Positions 28,808 to 36,919 of a stretch of DNA of 64,000 nucleotides are shown here, one piece after another. This DNA comes from Bacteroidaceae bacterium. GTDB lineage: Bacteria > Bacteroidota > Bacteroidia > Bacteroidales > Bacteroidaceae. The DNA is taken from positions 182,730-246,729 of the forward strand of contig JAFQBG010000003.1 of assembly GCA_017416705.1 (NCBI GenBank). Reading direction: 5' to 3'. The notes beneath the pieces were generated by a model. It saw nothing but the letters and a program-made list of their open reading frames with translations, was not told the DNA's origin and did no database searches. A program made the position numbers and the translations under genes. The stretch's first letter is position 1. Each line of letters starts with the position of its first letter.

Positions 28808-30514
28808 ATGTTGAAGAAACTATCCTATTTCATTTATGCAGCAGCGTTGATGCTCGTATGTTCATGTAGTTCCAAAATGCAACCAATGTTGGCCGAGCAT
28901 TTTACAGTGACACCCAAAGTTCTGGAAGTGGTGGGCAGTGAAATACCGGTTACAATTGATGGCCGTTTCCCAAAAGAATTTTTTAATAAAAAGGCGGTCC
29001 TGACCATAACCCCCGTTTTGCGTTACGAGGGTGGTGAAGCCACTGCCGAGCCTGTGACATTCCAAGGCGAGAAGGTACAAGGAAACAACCGCGTGATATC
29101 CTACCAACGTGGTGGTAATTTTACCATAAAAATGACATTCGATTATGTTCCTGCCATGGAAAAATCGGCACTATATTTAAAATTCATGGTGTCAAAAGGA
29201 AATAAAAGCTATGTGTTACCCGATGTAAAAGTGGCCGATGGCTGCATTTCCACATCGCAACTATACAAAACGACTGTATCGAGCGCGAACACCGCTGTTG
29301 GCGAGGATGCTTTTCAGCGTGTGATAAAGCAGGCGCAACAAGCAAATATAATGTTCCTTATACAGCAGACAAATTTGCGTAGCAGCGAGCTTAATACTCA
29401 GCAGATGACCGCACTCGAAGACTCAATGAAGGCTGTTGCCGAGGATGTGGAGCGCAAGGTGCTCAACAATGTGGAGGTAGCTGCATACGCTTCGCCCGAC
29501 GGCGGCATGTTGCTCAATGTCGATGTGGCAAACGGACGCGAGGAGAACACCCTTAAATTTGTTAAAAAACAGATGGACAATGCAAAACTCGAAGGATATT
29601 TGGACAGCGACTACACTGCCGAGGATTGGGAAGGCTTCCAAGAACTCGTTTCCAAGTCCGATTTGCCCGACAAAGACCTTATTCTTCGCGTGCTGTCAAT
29701 GTATAACGAACCCGAGGAGCGCGAAGCACAGATAAAAAACATATCATCGGTGTACAGCGACCTTGCCGACGAGATACTCCCCTTGTTGCGTCGTGCGCGT
29801 ATTACGCTGAACTACCAGCTGATAGGTAGAAGCGACGACGAGATAATGGCACAATTTGCCGAGGACCCCTCGAAATTGTCGCTCGAAGAGATACTATACG
29901 CTTCCATAGTGAGCGAGGACGCCGCAGAGCAAGAAAAAATATTCAAAACAACCATACGACTTCACCCCAACGACTATCGCGCATACAATAACTTGGGCGT
30001 GCTTGCATACAAGAGAGGCGACTATAATACCGCGGCAGAATACTTTGCAAAAGCCGCTTCGCTCACTCCGTCGGCTCCCGAGGTTAATGTCAATTTGGGA
30101 TATATGTCGCTCCTCGACGGCAATGTCGTAGATGCCGAGACATATATGGCAAAAGGCTTGTCATCGAAAGTAGGTGAAGAGGCTTTGGGCAATTTATATA
30201 TAGCACAAGGACAGTATGCACGTGCAACGGAAATGTTTGGCGACAAAGCAACCAACAGCGCAGTGCTGGCTCAATTGTTGAACAAGGATTATAGCACAGC
30301 AAAAGCAACCTTGGAGGCTATAAAAACCCCCGATGCCTACACCCACTACCTGAAAGCAATCTTGGGCGCACGTACACAAAACGCAGCGTTGCTATACGAA
30401 GGGCTCAAAGAGGCTGTCAAAATGGATGCTTCACTGGCCGAAAAAGCCGCAGTTGACCTTGAATTTGCAAAATATGCAAATAACGAATCGTTCCGTTCAA
30501 TCTTGAATAAGTAA
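28808..30514 (+). CDS. OmpA-like / TPR repeat lipoprotein
   Basis: 568-residue lipoprotein (lipobox LVCSCSS, Cys 19-20). About 30-150 is a beta-rich domain; about 155-265 resembles an embedded OmpA-like peptidoglycan-binding region (NVEVAAYASPDGG followed by NGREENTLKFVKKQM). From about 360 on there are TPR helices (FKTTIRLHPNDYRAYNNLGVLAYKRG, then YNTAAEYFAKAASLTPSAPEVNVNLG). Probably ties the outer membrane to the wall and acts as a scaffold; no direct functional evidence. dprA starts 12 bases after it. Confidence 0.8.
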   Translation: MLKKLSYFIYAAALMLVCSCSSKMQPMLAEHFTVTPKVLEVVGSEIPVTIDGRFPKEFFNKKAVLTITPVLRYEGGEATAEPVTFQGEKVQGNNRVISYQRGGNFTIKMTFDYVPAMEKSALYLKFMVSKGNKSYVLPDVKVADGCISTSQLYKTTVSSANTAVGEDAFQRVIKQAQQANIMFLIQQTNLRSSELNTQQMTALEDSMKAVAEDVERKVLNNVEVAAYASPDGGMLLNVDVANGREENTLKFVKKQMDNAKLEGYLDSDYTAEDWEGFQELVSKSDLPDKDLILRVLSMYNEPEEREAQIKNISSVYSDLADEILPLLRRARITLNYQLIGRSDDEIMAQFAEDPSKLSLEEILYASIVSEDAAEQEKIFKTTIRLHPNDYRAYNNLGVLAYKRGDYNTAAEYFAKAASLTPSAPEVNVNLGYMSLLDGNVVDAETYMAKGLSSKVGEEALGNLYIAQGQYARATEMFGDKATNSAVLAQLLNKDYSTAKATLEAIKTPDAYTHYLKAILGARTQNAALLYEGLKEAVKMDASLAEKAAVDLEFAKYANNESFRSILNK

Positions 30515-30526
30515 TATCTTATTTTC

Positions 30527-31657
30527 GTGAAGGAAGCAAATATAAACGAGCAACTTTCAATCCTTGCACTCACAAAGGTACAAGGGTTGAAAGTTGCGGC
30601 TCTTTCTCAGATATTATCGGTGGTGGGCAGCGCTTCGGAATTGTTTGCAAACCTATCCGATATACATAACATATTCCCGGGTATCAGCCCCGCGTTGGTG
30701 GCTGCGTTGTCCTCAAAAACCATTTTCGAGGATGCCAACCGCGAGATGGATTTCATTCAGTCCAAGGGTATTAAAATACATTGTATTACCGATGATAGCT
30801 ACCCCTATCGCTTGCGCGAATGTTGCGATGCCCCCATCGTTGTGTACACGTTGGGAAATATCGACCTGAACCCCAAGCATGTGGTGGCAATAGTAGGAAC
30901 ACGCCATGCCACCGAATATGGCAAGGACGTATGTACCTCGTTTGTGAACGATTTGGCATGCAGCCTCCCCGGTACTCTTGTGGTGAGCGGCCTTGCCTAT
31001 GGGATAGACGTATGCGCCCATCGGGCAGCGGTGGCGTCGGGGTTGCCCACGATAGGCGTGTTGGCACATGGGCTCGACCGCATATATCCCGGTGTGCATC
31101 GCAATATAGCCAAGGAAATGCTCTCCAATGGCGGCCTGCTCACAGAATTCATGAGCGGAACCGATTCCTTGCCGGCATATTTTGTTCAACGCAACAGAAT
31201 AGTGGCAGGAATGGCCGATGCAACCATCGTCGTGGAGTCGGCGGCAAGCGGAGGCTCACTCATTACGGCATCGTTGGCGCAAGGCTATGGGCGCGACTGT
31301 TTTGCTTTTCCGGGCAGGGTGAACGATAAATATTCCATTGGCTGCAACGAGCTGGTTGCCAAAAACAGAGCCGCGTTGGTGACATCGGCACACGATTTCA
31401 TGGCAGCAATGAACTGGAAACCCATATCGCGCAAAAAGCAACCGGCCCAGCCCGAACTGTTCCCCGAACTGAGCGACGATGAAAACCGTATAATAGAACT
31501 ACTTAGAACCGACAGCGAAGGTTTGCAAGTAAATCAAATGGTTATAGAGCTGGATATGCCGGTAAATCGCCTAATGCCATTGCTATTCCAATTGGAAATG
31601 AAAAATATAATTCGTTCGGTAGCCGGCGGACGCTATCGTGTGGTTTTTTCCACATAA
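30527..31657 (+). CDS. dprA: DNA-processing protein DprA
   Basis: Binds incoming single-stranded DNA and loads RecA in transformation. 376 residues from a GTG at 30527. N-terminal helical region, the Rossmann-like core with VVAIVGTRHATEYG, LVVSGLAYGIDVCAHRAA, QRNRIVAGMADATIVVESAA and GGSLITASLA, and a C-terminal winged helix (about 320-376). Complete. Confidence 0.94.
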   Translation: MKEANINEQLSILALTKVQGLKVAALSQILSVVGSASELFANLSDIHNIFPGISPALVAALSSKTIFEDANREMDFIQSKGIKIHCITDDSYPYRLRECCDAPIVVYTLGNIDLNPKHVVAIVGTRHATEYGKDVCTSFVNDLACSLPGTLVVSGLAYGIDVCAHRAAVASGLPTIGVLAHGLDRIYPGVHRNIAKEMLSNGGLLTEFMSGTDSLPAYFVQRNRIVAGMADATIVVESAASGGSLITASLAQGYGRDCFAFPGRVNDKYSIGCNELVAKNRAALVTSAHDFMAAMNWKPISRKKQPAQPELFPELSDDENRIIELLRTDSEGLQVNQMVIELDMPVNRLMPLLFQLEMKNIIRSVAGGRYRVVFST

Positions 31658-31719
31658 CGGGCGCGAATATCTGAAAAATAGCTTATCTTCGCAATAAATA
31701 TAGATGAATATAGAAATTA

Positions 31720-32985
31720 ATGAAAGAATTTGTTATATCCACCTCAAAGAAAGAGACTGCTATACTTGTGGGTCTGATAACCTCGACCCAGAACGAGCGT
31801 AAGACCAACGAATATCTCGATGAATTGGAGTTTCTTGCGCAGACCGCAGGTGCCGATGTCGTAAAGCGTTTTACACAGCGAATAGACCATCCGCACCCTG
31901 TGACCTATGTGGGCAGCGGTAAACTGAAAGAACTATCCGAATATGTCGAAATGCGCAAGGATACCGACGACGAGATAGGTATGGTCATTTTCGACGACGA
32001 ACTATCGGCCAAGCAATTGCGTAACATCGAGAAGGAATTGAAAGTGAAAATTCTTGACAGAACATCGCTCATACTCGATATATTTGCTATGCGTGCACAG
32101 ACAGCACATGCCAAAGTGCAAGTGGAGCTTGCTCAATATAAATATATGCTTCCTCGCTTGCAACGCTTGTGGACACACCTTGAACGTCAGGGTGGCGGCT
32201 CGGGCAGCGGTAGCGGTAAGGGCGGTAGTGTGGGTCTGCGCGGTCCCGGTGAGACACAGCTCGAAATGGACCGACGTATAATCCTTGGACGCATGTCGCT
32301 GCTTAAAGAGCAGTTGTCGCAGATAGACAAGCAAAAATCCATACAGCGAAAAAATCGCGGACGACTTATTCGTGTGGCACTTGTGGGATATACCAACGTG
32401 GGGAAATCCACCCTTATGAATTTGTTGGCCAAGAGCGAAGTATTTGCCGAAAACAAACTGTTTGCAACGCTCGATACCACAGTGCGCAAAGTCATAATAG
32501 AAAACTTGCCCTTCCTCCTGTCGGACACAGTCGGGTTCATACGAAAATTACCCACCGACCTTGTAGAATCCTTCAAATCGACACTTGACGAAGTGCGCGA
32601 GGCCGACCTTTTGCTGCACGTGGTGGATGTATCGCATCCCGACTTCGAGGAGCAGATAGAGGTCGTAAACAAGACACTTGCCGATTTAAAATGTGGCGAC
32701 AAACCTATGATGGTGGTGTTTAACAAGGTCGATGCGTTTACATACATTCCCAAGGACGAGGACGACCTAACCCCAAAAACACGCGAGAATATAACGCTCG
32801 ACGAGCTAAAATCGACATGGATGGGCAAACTATCCGAAAACTGTATATTCATATCGGCACGCGAGAAACAAAACATAGACTCGTTAAAGAACATCATATA
32901 CAAGAAAGTTTGCGAATTGCATGTGCAAAAATACCCATACAACGATTTTCTCTATCCTACAACCGACGAAGAAACAGAACAATAA
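31720..32985 (+). CDS. hflX: GTPase HflX
   Basis: Ribosome-associated GTPase that splits stalled or heat-damaged ribosomes. 421 residues: N-terminal HflX domain with the Gly-rich linker GGGSGSGSGKGG (about 164-175) and LRGPGETQLEMDRR. The G domain has G1 GYTNVGKST (about 223-231), G3 DTVGFIRKLP and G4 NKVD. A TATCTTCG -7 element lies at 31684-31691. Confidence 0.95.
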   Translation: MKEFVISTSKKETAILVGLITSTQNERKTNEYLDELEFLAQTAGADVVKRFTQRIDHPHPVTYVGSGKLKELSEYVEMRKDTDDEIGMVIFDDELSAKQLRNIEKELKVKILDRTSLILDIFAMRAQTAHAKVQVELAQYKYMLPRLQRLWTHLERQGGGSGSGSGKGGSVGLRGPGETQLEMDRRIILGRMSLLKEQLSQIDKQKSIQRKNRGRLIRVALVGYTNVGKSTLMNLLAKSEVFAENKLFATLDTTVRKVIIENLPFLLSDTVGFIRKLPTDLVESFKSTLDEVREADLLLHVVDVSHPDFEEQIEVVNKTLADLKCGDKPMMVVFNKVDAFTYIPKDEDDLTPKTRENITLDELKSTWMGKLSENCIFISAREKQNIDSLKNIIYKKVCELHVQKYPYNDFLYPTTDEETEQ

Positions 32986-33011
32986 AATATTAAACCTAAA
33001 ATAAAAAAACT

Positions 33012-34661
33012 ATGGCAACAATTCCTGAATTCAAGTATGCACACATGTTCCAGCATGGAAAAGACACCACCGAGTATTATCTTCTGACAAAAGAGCATGT
33101 ATCGGTTGGCGATTTTGAAGGTAAGCCCATTCTTAAAGTAGCCCCCGAGGCACTTACATTGCTCTCGCGCACAGCCTTCCGCGATGTATCGTTCCTGTTG
33201 CGTCGTGAGCACAATATGCAGGTGGCAAAAATCCTCGACGACCCCGAAGCAAGCGAGAACGACAAATACGTGGCTCTTACATTCTTGCGCAATGCCGAAG
33301 TATCGGCAAAGGGTAAATTGCCGCTATGTCAGGATACCGGTACAGCCATTATACATGGCGAAAAAGGTCAGCAGGTGTGGACAGGATTCTGCGACGAGGA
33401 GGCTCTGTCGCGCGGTGTGTACGATGTCTATACGCAAGAAAACCTGCGTTACAGCCAGAATGCCCCGCTTAACATGTATGACGAGATAAATACAAAATGT
33501 AACCTGCCCGCGCAAATCGACATCGAGGCTACCGAAGGCATGGAATATAAATTCCTCATGGTGACAAAAGGCGGTGGCTCGGCAAATAAAACATACCTGT
33601 TTCAGGAGACAAAAGCCTTGCTGAACCCGGCAACCCTCATCCCCTTCCTTGTAGAAAAAATGAAAAGCCTTGGAACAGCGGCTTGTCCTCCCTATCATAT
33701 AGCATTTGTAATAGGTGGCACATCGGCCGAGAAAAACCTTCTCACCGTTAAATTGGCATCTACACACTACTACGACAATCTGCCCACTACGGGCGACGAG
33801 ACAGGTCGTGCCTTCCGCGATGTGGAATTGGAAAAACAGTTGCTTGACGAGGCACACCGCATAGGCCTTGGTGCGCAGTTCGGTGGTAAATACCTTGCAC
33901 ACGATGTTCGCGTAATACGTCTGCCGCGTCACGGAGCCAGCTGTCCTGTCGGCATGGGCGTGAGCTGTTCGGCCGACCGTAACATAAAAGCAAAAATAAA
34001 CCAAGACGGAATTTGGATAGAAAAACTCGATGACAGCCCCGCAACCCTCATACCCGAGCATCTGCGTAACGCAGGCGAGGGCGAGGTAGTACGTGTCGAT
34101 TTGAACCGCCCCATGAGCGAGGTTTGTAAACAGTTGTCGCAGTATCCCATAGCCACACGTCTTTCGTTGAACGGCACAATCATCGTTGGTCGCGACATAG
34201 CACATGCAAAACTCAAAGAGCGTCTCGACCGTGGCGAGGAACTGCCCGAATATATAAAGAACCACCCCATATACTATGCAGGCCCCGCAAAAACACCCGA
34301 AGGCATGCCTTGTGGCTCCATGGGACCCACCACAGCTGCCCGCATGGACCCCTATGTCGATTTATTCCAGTCACATGGCGGCAGCATGATAATGCTTGCA
34401 AAGGGTAATCGTACACAACAAGTTACCGACGCATGCAAGAAACATGGCGGTTTCTACTTGGGCTCGATAGGTGGTCCGGCAGCTATACTTGCACAGAACA
34501 ACATAAAAAGCATTGAGTGCGTAGAGTATCCCGAGCTTGGCATGGAGGCCATATGGAAAATAGAGGTAGTGGACTTCCCCGCCTTCATCCTTGTAGATGA
34601 CAAAGGCAACGATTTCTTTAAGCAAATTAAGCCTGTTTGTCCCGGTAACTGCAAGAAATAA
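33012..34661 (+). CDS. fum: Class I (iron-sulfur) fumarate hydratase
   Basis: Interconverts fumarate and malate; oxygen-sensitive [4Fe-4S] enzyme. 549 residues, the long single-chain form with alpha- and beta-type parts. Cluster-ligand candidates are seen in [11 protein letters not shown], in [10 protein letters not shown] and in a late Cys-containing segment. The C-terminal part has [16 protein letters not shown]. Follows hflX closely. It fits the anaerobic fumarate pathway together with the malate dehydrogenase at 60790. Confidence 0.92.
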   Translation: MATIPEFKYAHMFQHGKDTTEYYLLTKEHVSVGDFEGKPILKVAPEALTLLSRTAFRDVSFLLRREHNMQVAKILDDPEASENDKYVALTFLRNAEVSAKGKLPLCQDTGTAIIHGEKGQQVWTGFCDEEALSRGVYDVYTQENLRYSQNAPLNMYDEINTKCNLPAQIDIEATEGMEYKFLMVTKGGGSANKTYLFQETKALLNPATLIPFLVEKMKSLGTAACPPYHIAFVIGGTSAEKNLLTVKLASTHYYDNLPTTGDETGRAFRDVELEKQLLDEAHRIGLGAQFGGKYLAHDVRVIRLPRHGASCPVGMGVSCSADRNIKAKINQDGIWIEKLDDSPATLIPEHLRNAGEGEVVRVDLNRPMSEVCKQLSQYPIATRLSLNGTIIVGRDIAHAKLKERLDRGEELPEYIKNHPIYYAGPAKTPEGMPCGSMGPTTAARMDPYVDLFQSHGGSMIMLAKGNRTQQVTDACKKHGGFYLGSIGGPAAILAQNNIKSIECVEYPELGMEAIWKIEVVDFPAFILVDDKGNDFFKQIKPVCPGNCKK

Positions 34662-34686
34662 CCCCGCCTTGGCTGTTTTAACATTG

Positions 34687-34718
34687 TTTAAATCCAAAAA
34701 ATCTTTTTAGGATTTAAA
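34687..34718 (+). terminator. Hairpin downstream of fumarase
   Basis: Arms TTTAAATCC and GGATTTAAA continue inward as AAAAA/TTTTT around ATC with one bulged A. AT-rich; possible terminator between fumarase and the rubrerythrin promoter. Confidence 0.5.
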
Positions 34719-34734
34719 TTTAGAGGCAAAAATT

Positions 34735-34766
34735 TGCAATTTTCGCAAAAAATTGCGAAAATTGCA
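34735..34766 (+). promoter_or_regulatory. Large palindrome upstream of rubrerythrin, likely operator
   Basis: Perfect 14-base arms TGCAATTTTCGCAA and TTGCGAAAATTGCA around AAAA. The right arm contains ATTG (34761-34764), which sits 22 bases before a -7-like TACTTTTT (34787-34794), so the palindrome overlaps the -33 region. No T-run follows, which argues for a protein-binding site over a terminator. Confidence 0.55.
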
Positions 34767-34825
34767 TTACAGAAAAATATGATTGATACTTTTTTAAATT
34801 GATGAAAAATTAAAATTATTGAACT

Positions 34826-35365
34826 ATGGAAAAATCATTGAAAGGAACAAAAACCGAAGCTAATCTTTGGAAGGCCTTTGCAGGCGAGAGCCAAGCGCGC
34901 AACAAATATACATACTATGCAAGTAAAGCCAAAAAAGATGGTTACGAGCAAATAGCAGCCTTGTTCCAAGAGACAGCCGACCAAGAAAAAGAGCATGCCA
35001 AAATTTGGTTCAAATTGGTTCATGGCATAGAGGGTACAGCCGAGAACCTTGTTGATGCCGCTGCCGGTGAGAACGAAGAGTGGACCGATATGTATCCCAC
35101 AATGGCTAACGAGGCTCGTGAGGAGGGCTTTGTCGAGATAGCTGCTCTGTTCGACATGGTTGCTAAGGTAGAAAAAGCACACGAGGACCGTTATAACAGG
35201 CTGCTTGCAAATGTAAAAGGCAATCTCGTATTCAGCCGCGACGGCGACTGCATCTGGCAATGCCGCAACTGCGGTCACTTGCATTTTGGAAAGGCTGCTC
35301 CCGAGATGTGCCCCGTATGTGCTCATCCCAAGGCTCACTTCCAATTGAAACCCGAAAACTATTAA
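34826..35365 (+). CDS. rbr: Rubrerythrin
   Basis: Cytoplasmic peroxidase that reduces hydrogen peroxide in anaerobes. 179 residues: ferritin-like diiron domain with repeated E-x-x-H type ligands ([35 protein letters not shown]), then a C-terminal rubredoxin-like domain CRNCG...CPVCAH (about 147-166). The strong palindrome in its promoter suggests stress control. A ferredoxin is convergent downstream. Confidence 0.96.
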   Translation: MEKSLKGTKTEANLWKAFAGESQARNKYTYYASKAKKDGYEQIAALFQETADQEKEHAKIWFKLVHGIEGTAENLVDAAAGENEEWTDMYPTMANEAREEGFVEIAALFDMVAKVEKAHEDRYNRLLANVKGNLVFSRDGDCIWQCRNCGHLHFGKAAPEMCPVCAHPKAHFQLKPENY

Positions 35366-35402
35366 GAAACAGGACTTTGGCGGCAGTAATAATGCCGAGA
35401 AT

Positions 35403-35440
35403 AAAAACATCGACGGTTCACATGAACCGTCGATGTTTTT
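35403..35440. terminator. Bidirectional terminator after rubrerythrin
   Basis: Arms AAAAACATCGACGGTTCA and TGAACCGTCGATGTTTTT, perfect over 18 bases, with T-runs in both directions. Confidence 0.92.
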
Positions 35441-35538
35441 TATGTAAACAGGGTTATGTATAAAAGATATACCGCAATCCCAACAATGGTAAGCACAATG
35501 CTTTTTACTATTATATGTATCAGTCCTTTGTAATTCAT
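35440..35538 (-). CDS. Possible 32-residue hydrophobic peptide
   Basis: ATG at 35538, stop at 35440. The product is a single amphipathic-to-hydrophobic helix: MNYKGLIHIIVKSIVLTIVG, then IAVYLLYITLFT, long enough for one membrane segment. GGGAG precedes the ATG by two bases, unusual for this phylum. It lies downstream of the ferredoxin on the same strand and ends at the rubrerythrin terminator. No family recognised; could be chance. Confidence 0.35.
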   Translation of the reverse strand: MNYKGLIHIIVKSIVLTIVGIAVYLLYITLFT

Positions 35539-35580
35539 GGCTCCCAAATATAAGAAGTTATTTAAATATTCTTATAACTT

Positions 35581-35611
35581 TATGAGGGCGTATCAACGAT
35601 ACACCCTCATA
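35581..35611 (-). terminator. Hairpin downstream of the ferredoxin gene
   Basis: Arms TATGAGGGCGTATC and GATACACCCTCATA around AAC, one mismatch. About 40 bases after the ferredoxin stop; the tail is only weakly T-rich. Confidence 0.6.
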
Positions 35612-35649
35612 ATTAATCTTAAACTGTCGGCGTTGCCGGAAGACTGTTG

Positions 35650-35817
35650 TTATCCCTCTACAATTGCCTCGGAAGGACAAACTGCTGCGCACGAACCGCA
35701 GTCGATGCACAACTCGGGGTTAATAGAATATTTCTCGCCTTCTGAAATAGCACCCTGAGGACATTCGTCGATACAAGTGCCACATGCAACACAGTTGTCT
35801 GTAATTACGTAAGCCAT
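35650..35817 (-). CDS. 2[4Fe-4S] ferredoxin
   Basis: 55 residues, ATG at 35817, TAA at 35650. Two classic cluster motifs: CVACGTCIDECP and, 29 residues on, CIDCGSCAAVCP, with the pseudo-twofold repeat of clostridial-type ferredoxins. Small soluble electron carrier for anaerobic enzymes. It lies between rubrerythrin and porT, convergent with rubrerythrin and divergent from porT. Confidence 0.95.
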   Translation of the reverse strand: MAYVITDNCVACGTCIDECPQGAISEGEKYSINPELCIDCGSCAAVCPSEAIVEG

Positions 35818-35982
35818 AGTTATAAATATTTAGGTTTGTATTATCCGATGCGAAGATACCACTTTTTATATTGATGCCTATCTTTTATGGCTATTTTAAC
35901 ATAATTTTACAATTCGCTGTCGTTGAACTATTTTTTTACCTCGCATGGCAATAACTTTGCCTGCGCGACGTTATAATTATCA

Positions 35983-36690
35983 ATGAAGAGAAAAATTCTA
36001 TATATAATAATGTTGCTCATGCTGCCATGTATGTTGGTGGTGGCACAGGAGCGCAAGGTGCAGAACAAACCATACATAGACTATCGTCGTCTGCACTATG
36101 GTTTCTTTTTCGGTGTGCATGCACAGGATTTGGAATTTACCAACAACGGGTATGTCACCGAGAATGGCGAGCAGTGGTATGCCGATGTAGCATCGTACAG
36201 CCCGGGATTTAGCGTGGGTGTGCTTGCCGATCTTCGTATAAACAGCATATTGTCGCTAAGGGTTGTGCCTTCATTGCATTTTGGTAGTAAAACGGTTATT
36301 TTCAGGGAGCATAACAGCGGCGAGCAAGAGAGGCAGCAGATGAAGACAACCTACCTTTCTGTCCCCTTCGAGGTTAAATTCACTGCCGAGCGTTTCAATA
36401 ACTATCGTCCATATATCATTGCAGGCATAAGCCCCATGGTCGATTTGACAGTGAAAAAACAGCGTCCTTTGCTTGTGAAAAGTTTCGACACTATGCTCGA
36501 AGTAGGTTTGGGCTGCGATTTCTATCTGCCATTCTTCAAGCTAAATCCCGAGATTAAATTTGCGTTCAGCTTGATGGATATATTGGAGAAAGACCGTAGC
36601 GACCTCTTGGACAAAAACTATGAGAAATTTACAAAGTCAATAGACAAAACCGTAGCAAAAATGATAGTACTTTCGTTCTATTTCGAGTAA
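35983..36690 (+). CDS. porT: Type IX secretion system protein PorT
   Basis: 235-residue outer-membrane beta-barrel required for T9SS function in P. gingivalis. Signal peptide (MKRKILYIIMLLMLPCMLVVA), then the family start PYIDYRRLHYGFFFGVHAQDLEF. Further barrel strands are FEVKFTAERFNNYRPYIIAG and a C-terminal FYFE end. It stands alone between the ferredoxin and the trp attenuator. Assignment rests on the characteristic N-terminal strand and length. Confidence 0.85.
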   Translation: MKRKILYIIMLLMLPCMLVVAQERKVQNKPYIDYRRLHYGFFFGVHAQDLEFTNNGYVTENGEQWYADVASYSPGFSVGVLADLRINSILSLRVVPSLHFGSKTVIFREHNSGEQERQQMKTTYLSVPFEVKFTAERFNNYRPYIIAGISPMVDLTVKKQRPLLVKSFDTMLEVGLGCDFYLPFFKLNPEIKFAFSLMDILEKDRSDLLDKNYEKFTKSIDKTVAKMIVLSFYFE

Positions 36691-36705
36691 AAAAGTGACT
36701 AATCA

Positions 36706-36736
36706 TTTGAATTAATAATATTTTTGTTTAGATTTG
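36706..36736 (+). promoter_or_regulatory. Promoter of the trp leader / trpB2
   Basis: TTTG at 36706-36709, 19 bases, then TAGATTTG at 36729-36736: an exact fit to the Bacteroidetes -33/-7 consensus. Transcription should begin near 36743, some 16 bases before the leader peptide ATG. Confidence 0.85.
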
Positions 36737-36758
36737 CATTCGTAAAACAGTGAATAAT

Positions 36759-36815
36759 ATGAGAAAAGAGTTAAGTATATATTGGTGGTGGCATTGCTCG
36801 GGAATTAATTCGTGA
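36759..36815 (+). CDS. Tryptophan leader peptide (three consecutive Trp codons)
   Basis: 18-residue open frame MRKELSIYWWWHCSGINS ending in TGA. Three TGG codons stand in a row at 36783-36791. It lies directly after a perfect promoter and before a strong terminator hairpin that precedes a TrpB-type gene. This is the architecture of ribosome-mediated attenuation: scarcity of charged tRNA-Trp stalls the ribosome at the TGG triplet and changes the downstream RNA fold. No RBS is seen, as usual in this phylum. Confidence 0.85.
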   Translation: MRKELSIYWWWHCSGINS

Positions 36816-36817
36816 GC
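36796..36817 (+). promoter_or_regulatory. Leader 1:2 hairpin overlapping the leader stop codon
   Basis: GCTC (36796-36799) and GAGC (36814-36817) enclose the palindrome GAATTAATTC (36802-36811). A ribosome stalled at the Trp codons would cover or block it; a ribosome reaching the stop codon would melt it. Confidence 0.5.
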
Positions 36818-36861
36818 TGTCTTGTTGTATATGCGTTTCTCTTTGTAAGTAAGAATATCGG

Positions 36862-36900
36862 ATAACAAAGGCTTGCCTCACAAAGGCAAGCCTTTGTTAT
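36862..36900 (+). terminator. Attenuator terminator hairpin upstream of trpB2
   Basis: Perfect 16-base arms ATAACAAAGGCTTGCC and GGCAAGCCTTTGTTAT around TCACAAA, with the 3' arm T-rich. It ends 19 bases before the trpB2 ATG. Upstream stretches CTTGTTgTAT (36820-36829) and CTTTGT (36841-36846) can pair with its 5' arm (AACAAAG) and could form the antiterminator. Confidence 0.82.
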
Positions 36901-36919
36901 CAAAATAAACAGTACTATT

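Noticed and set aside
36862-36900. Terminator of porT only
   Set aside because: It lies 170 bases past the porT stop, downstream of a new promoter and a Trp-codon leader, so its position is that of an attenuator.
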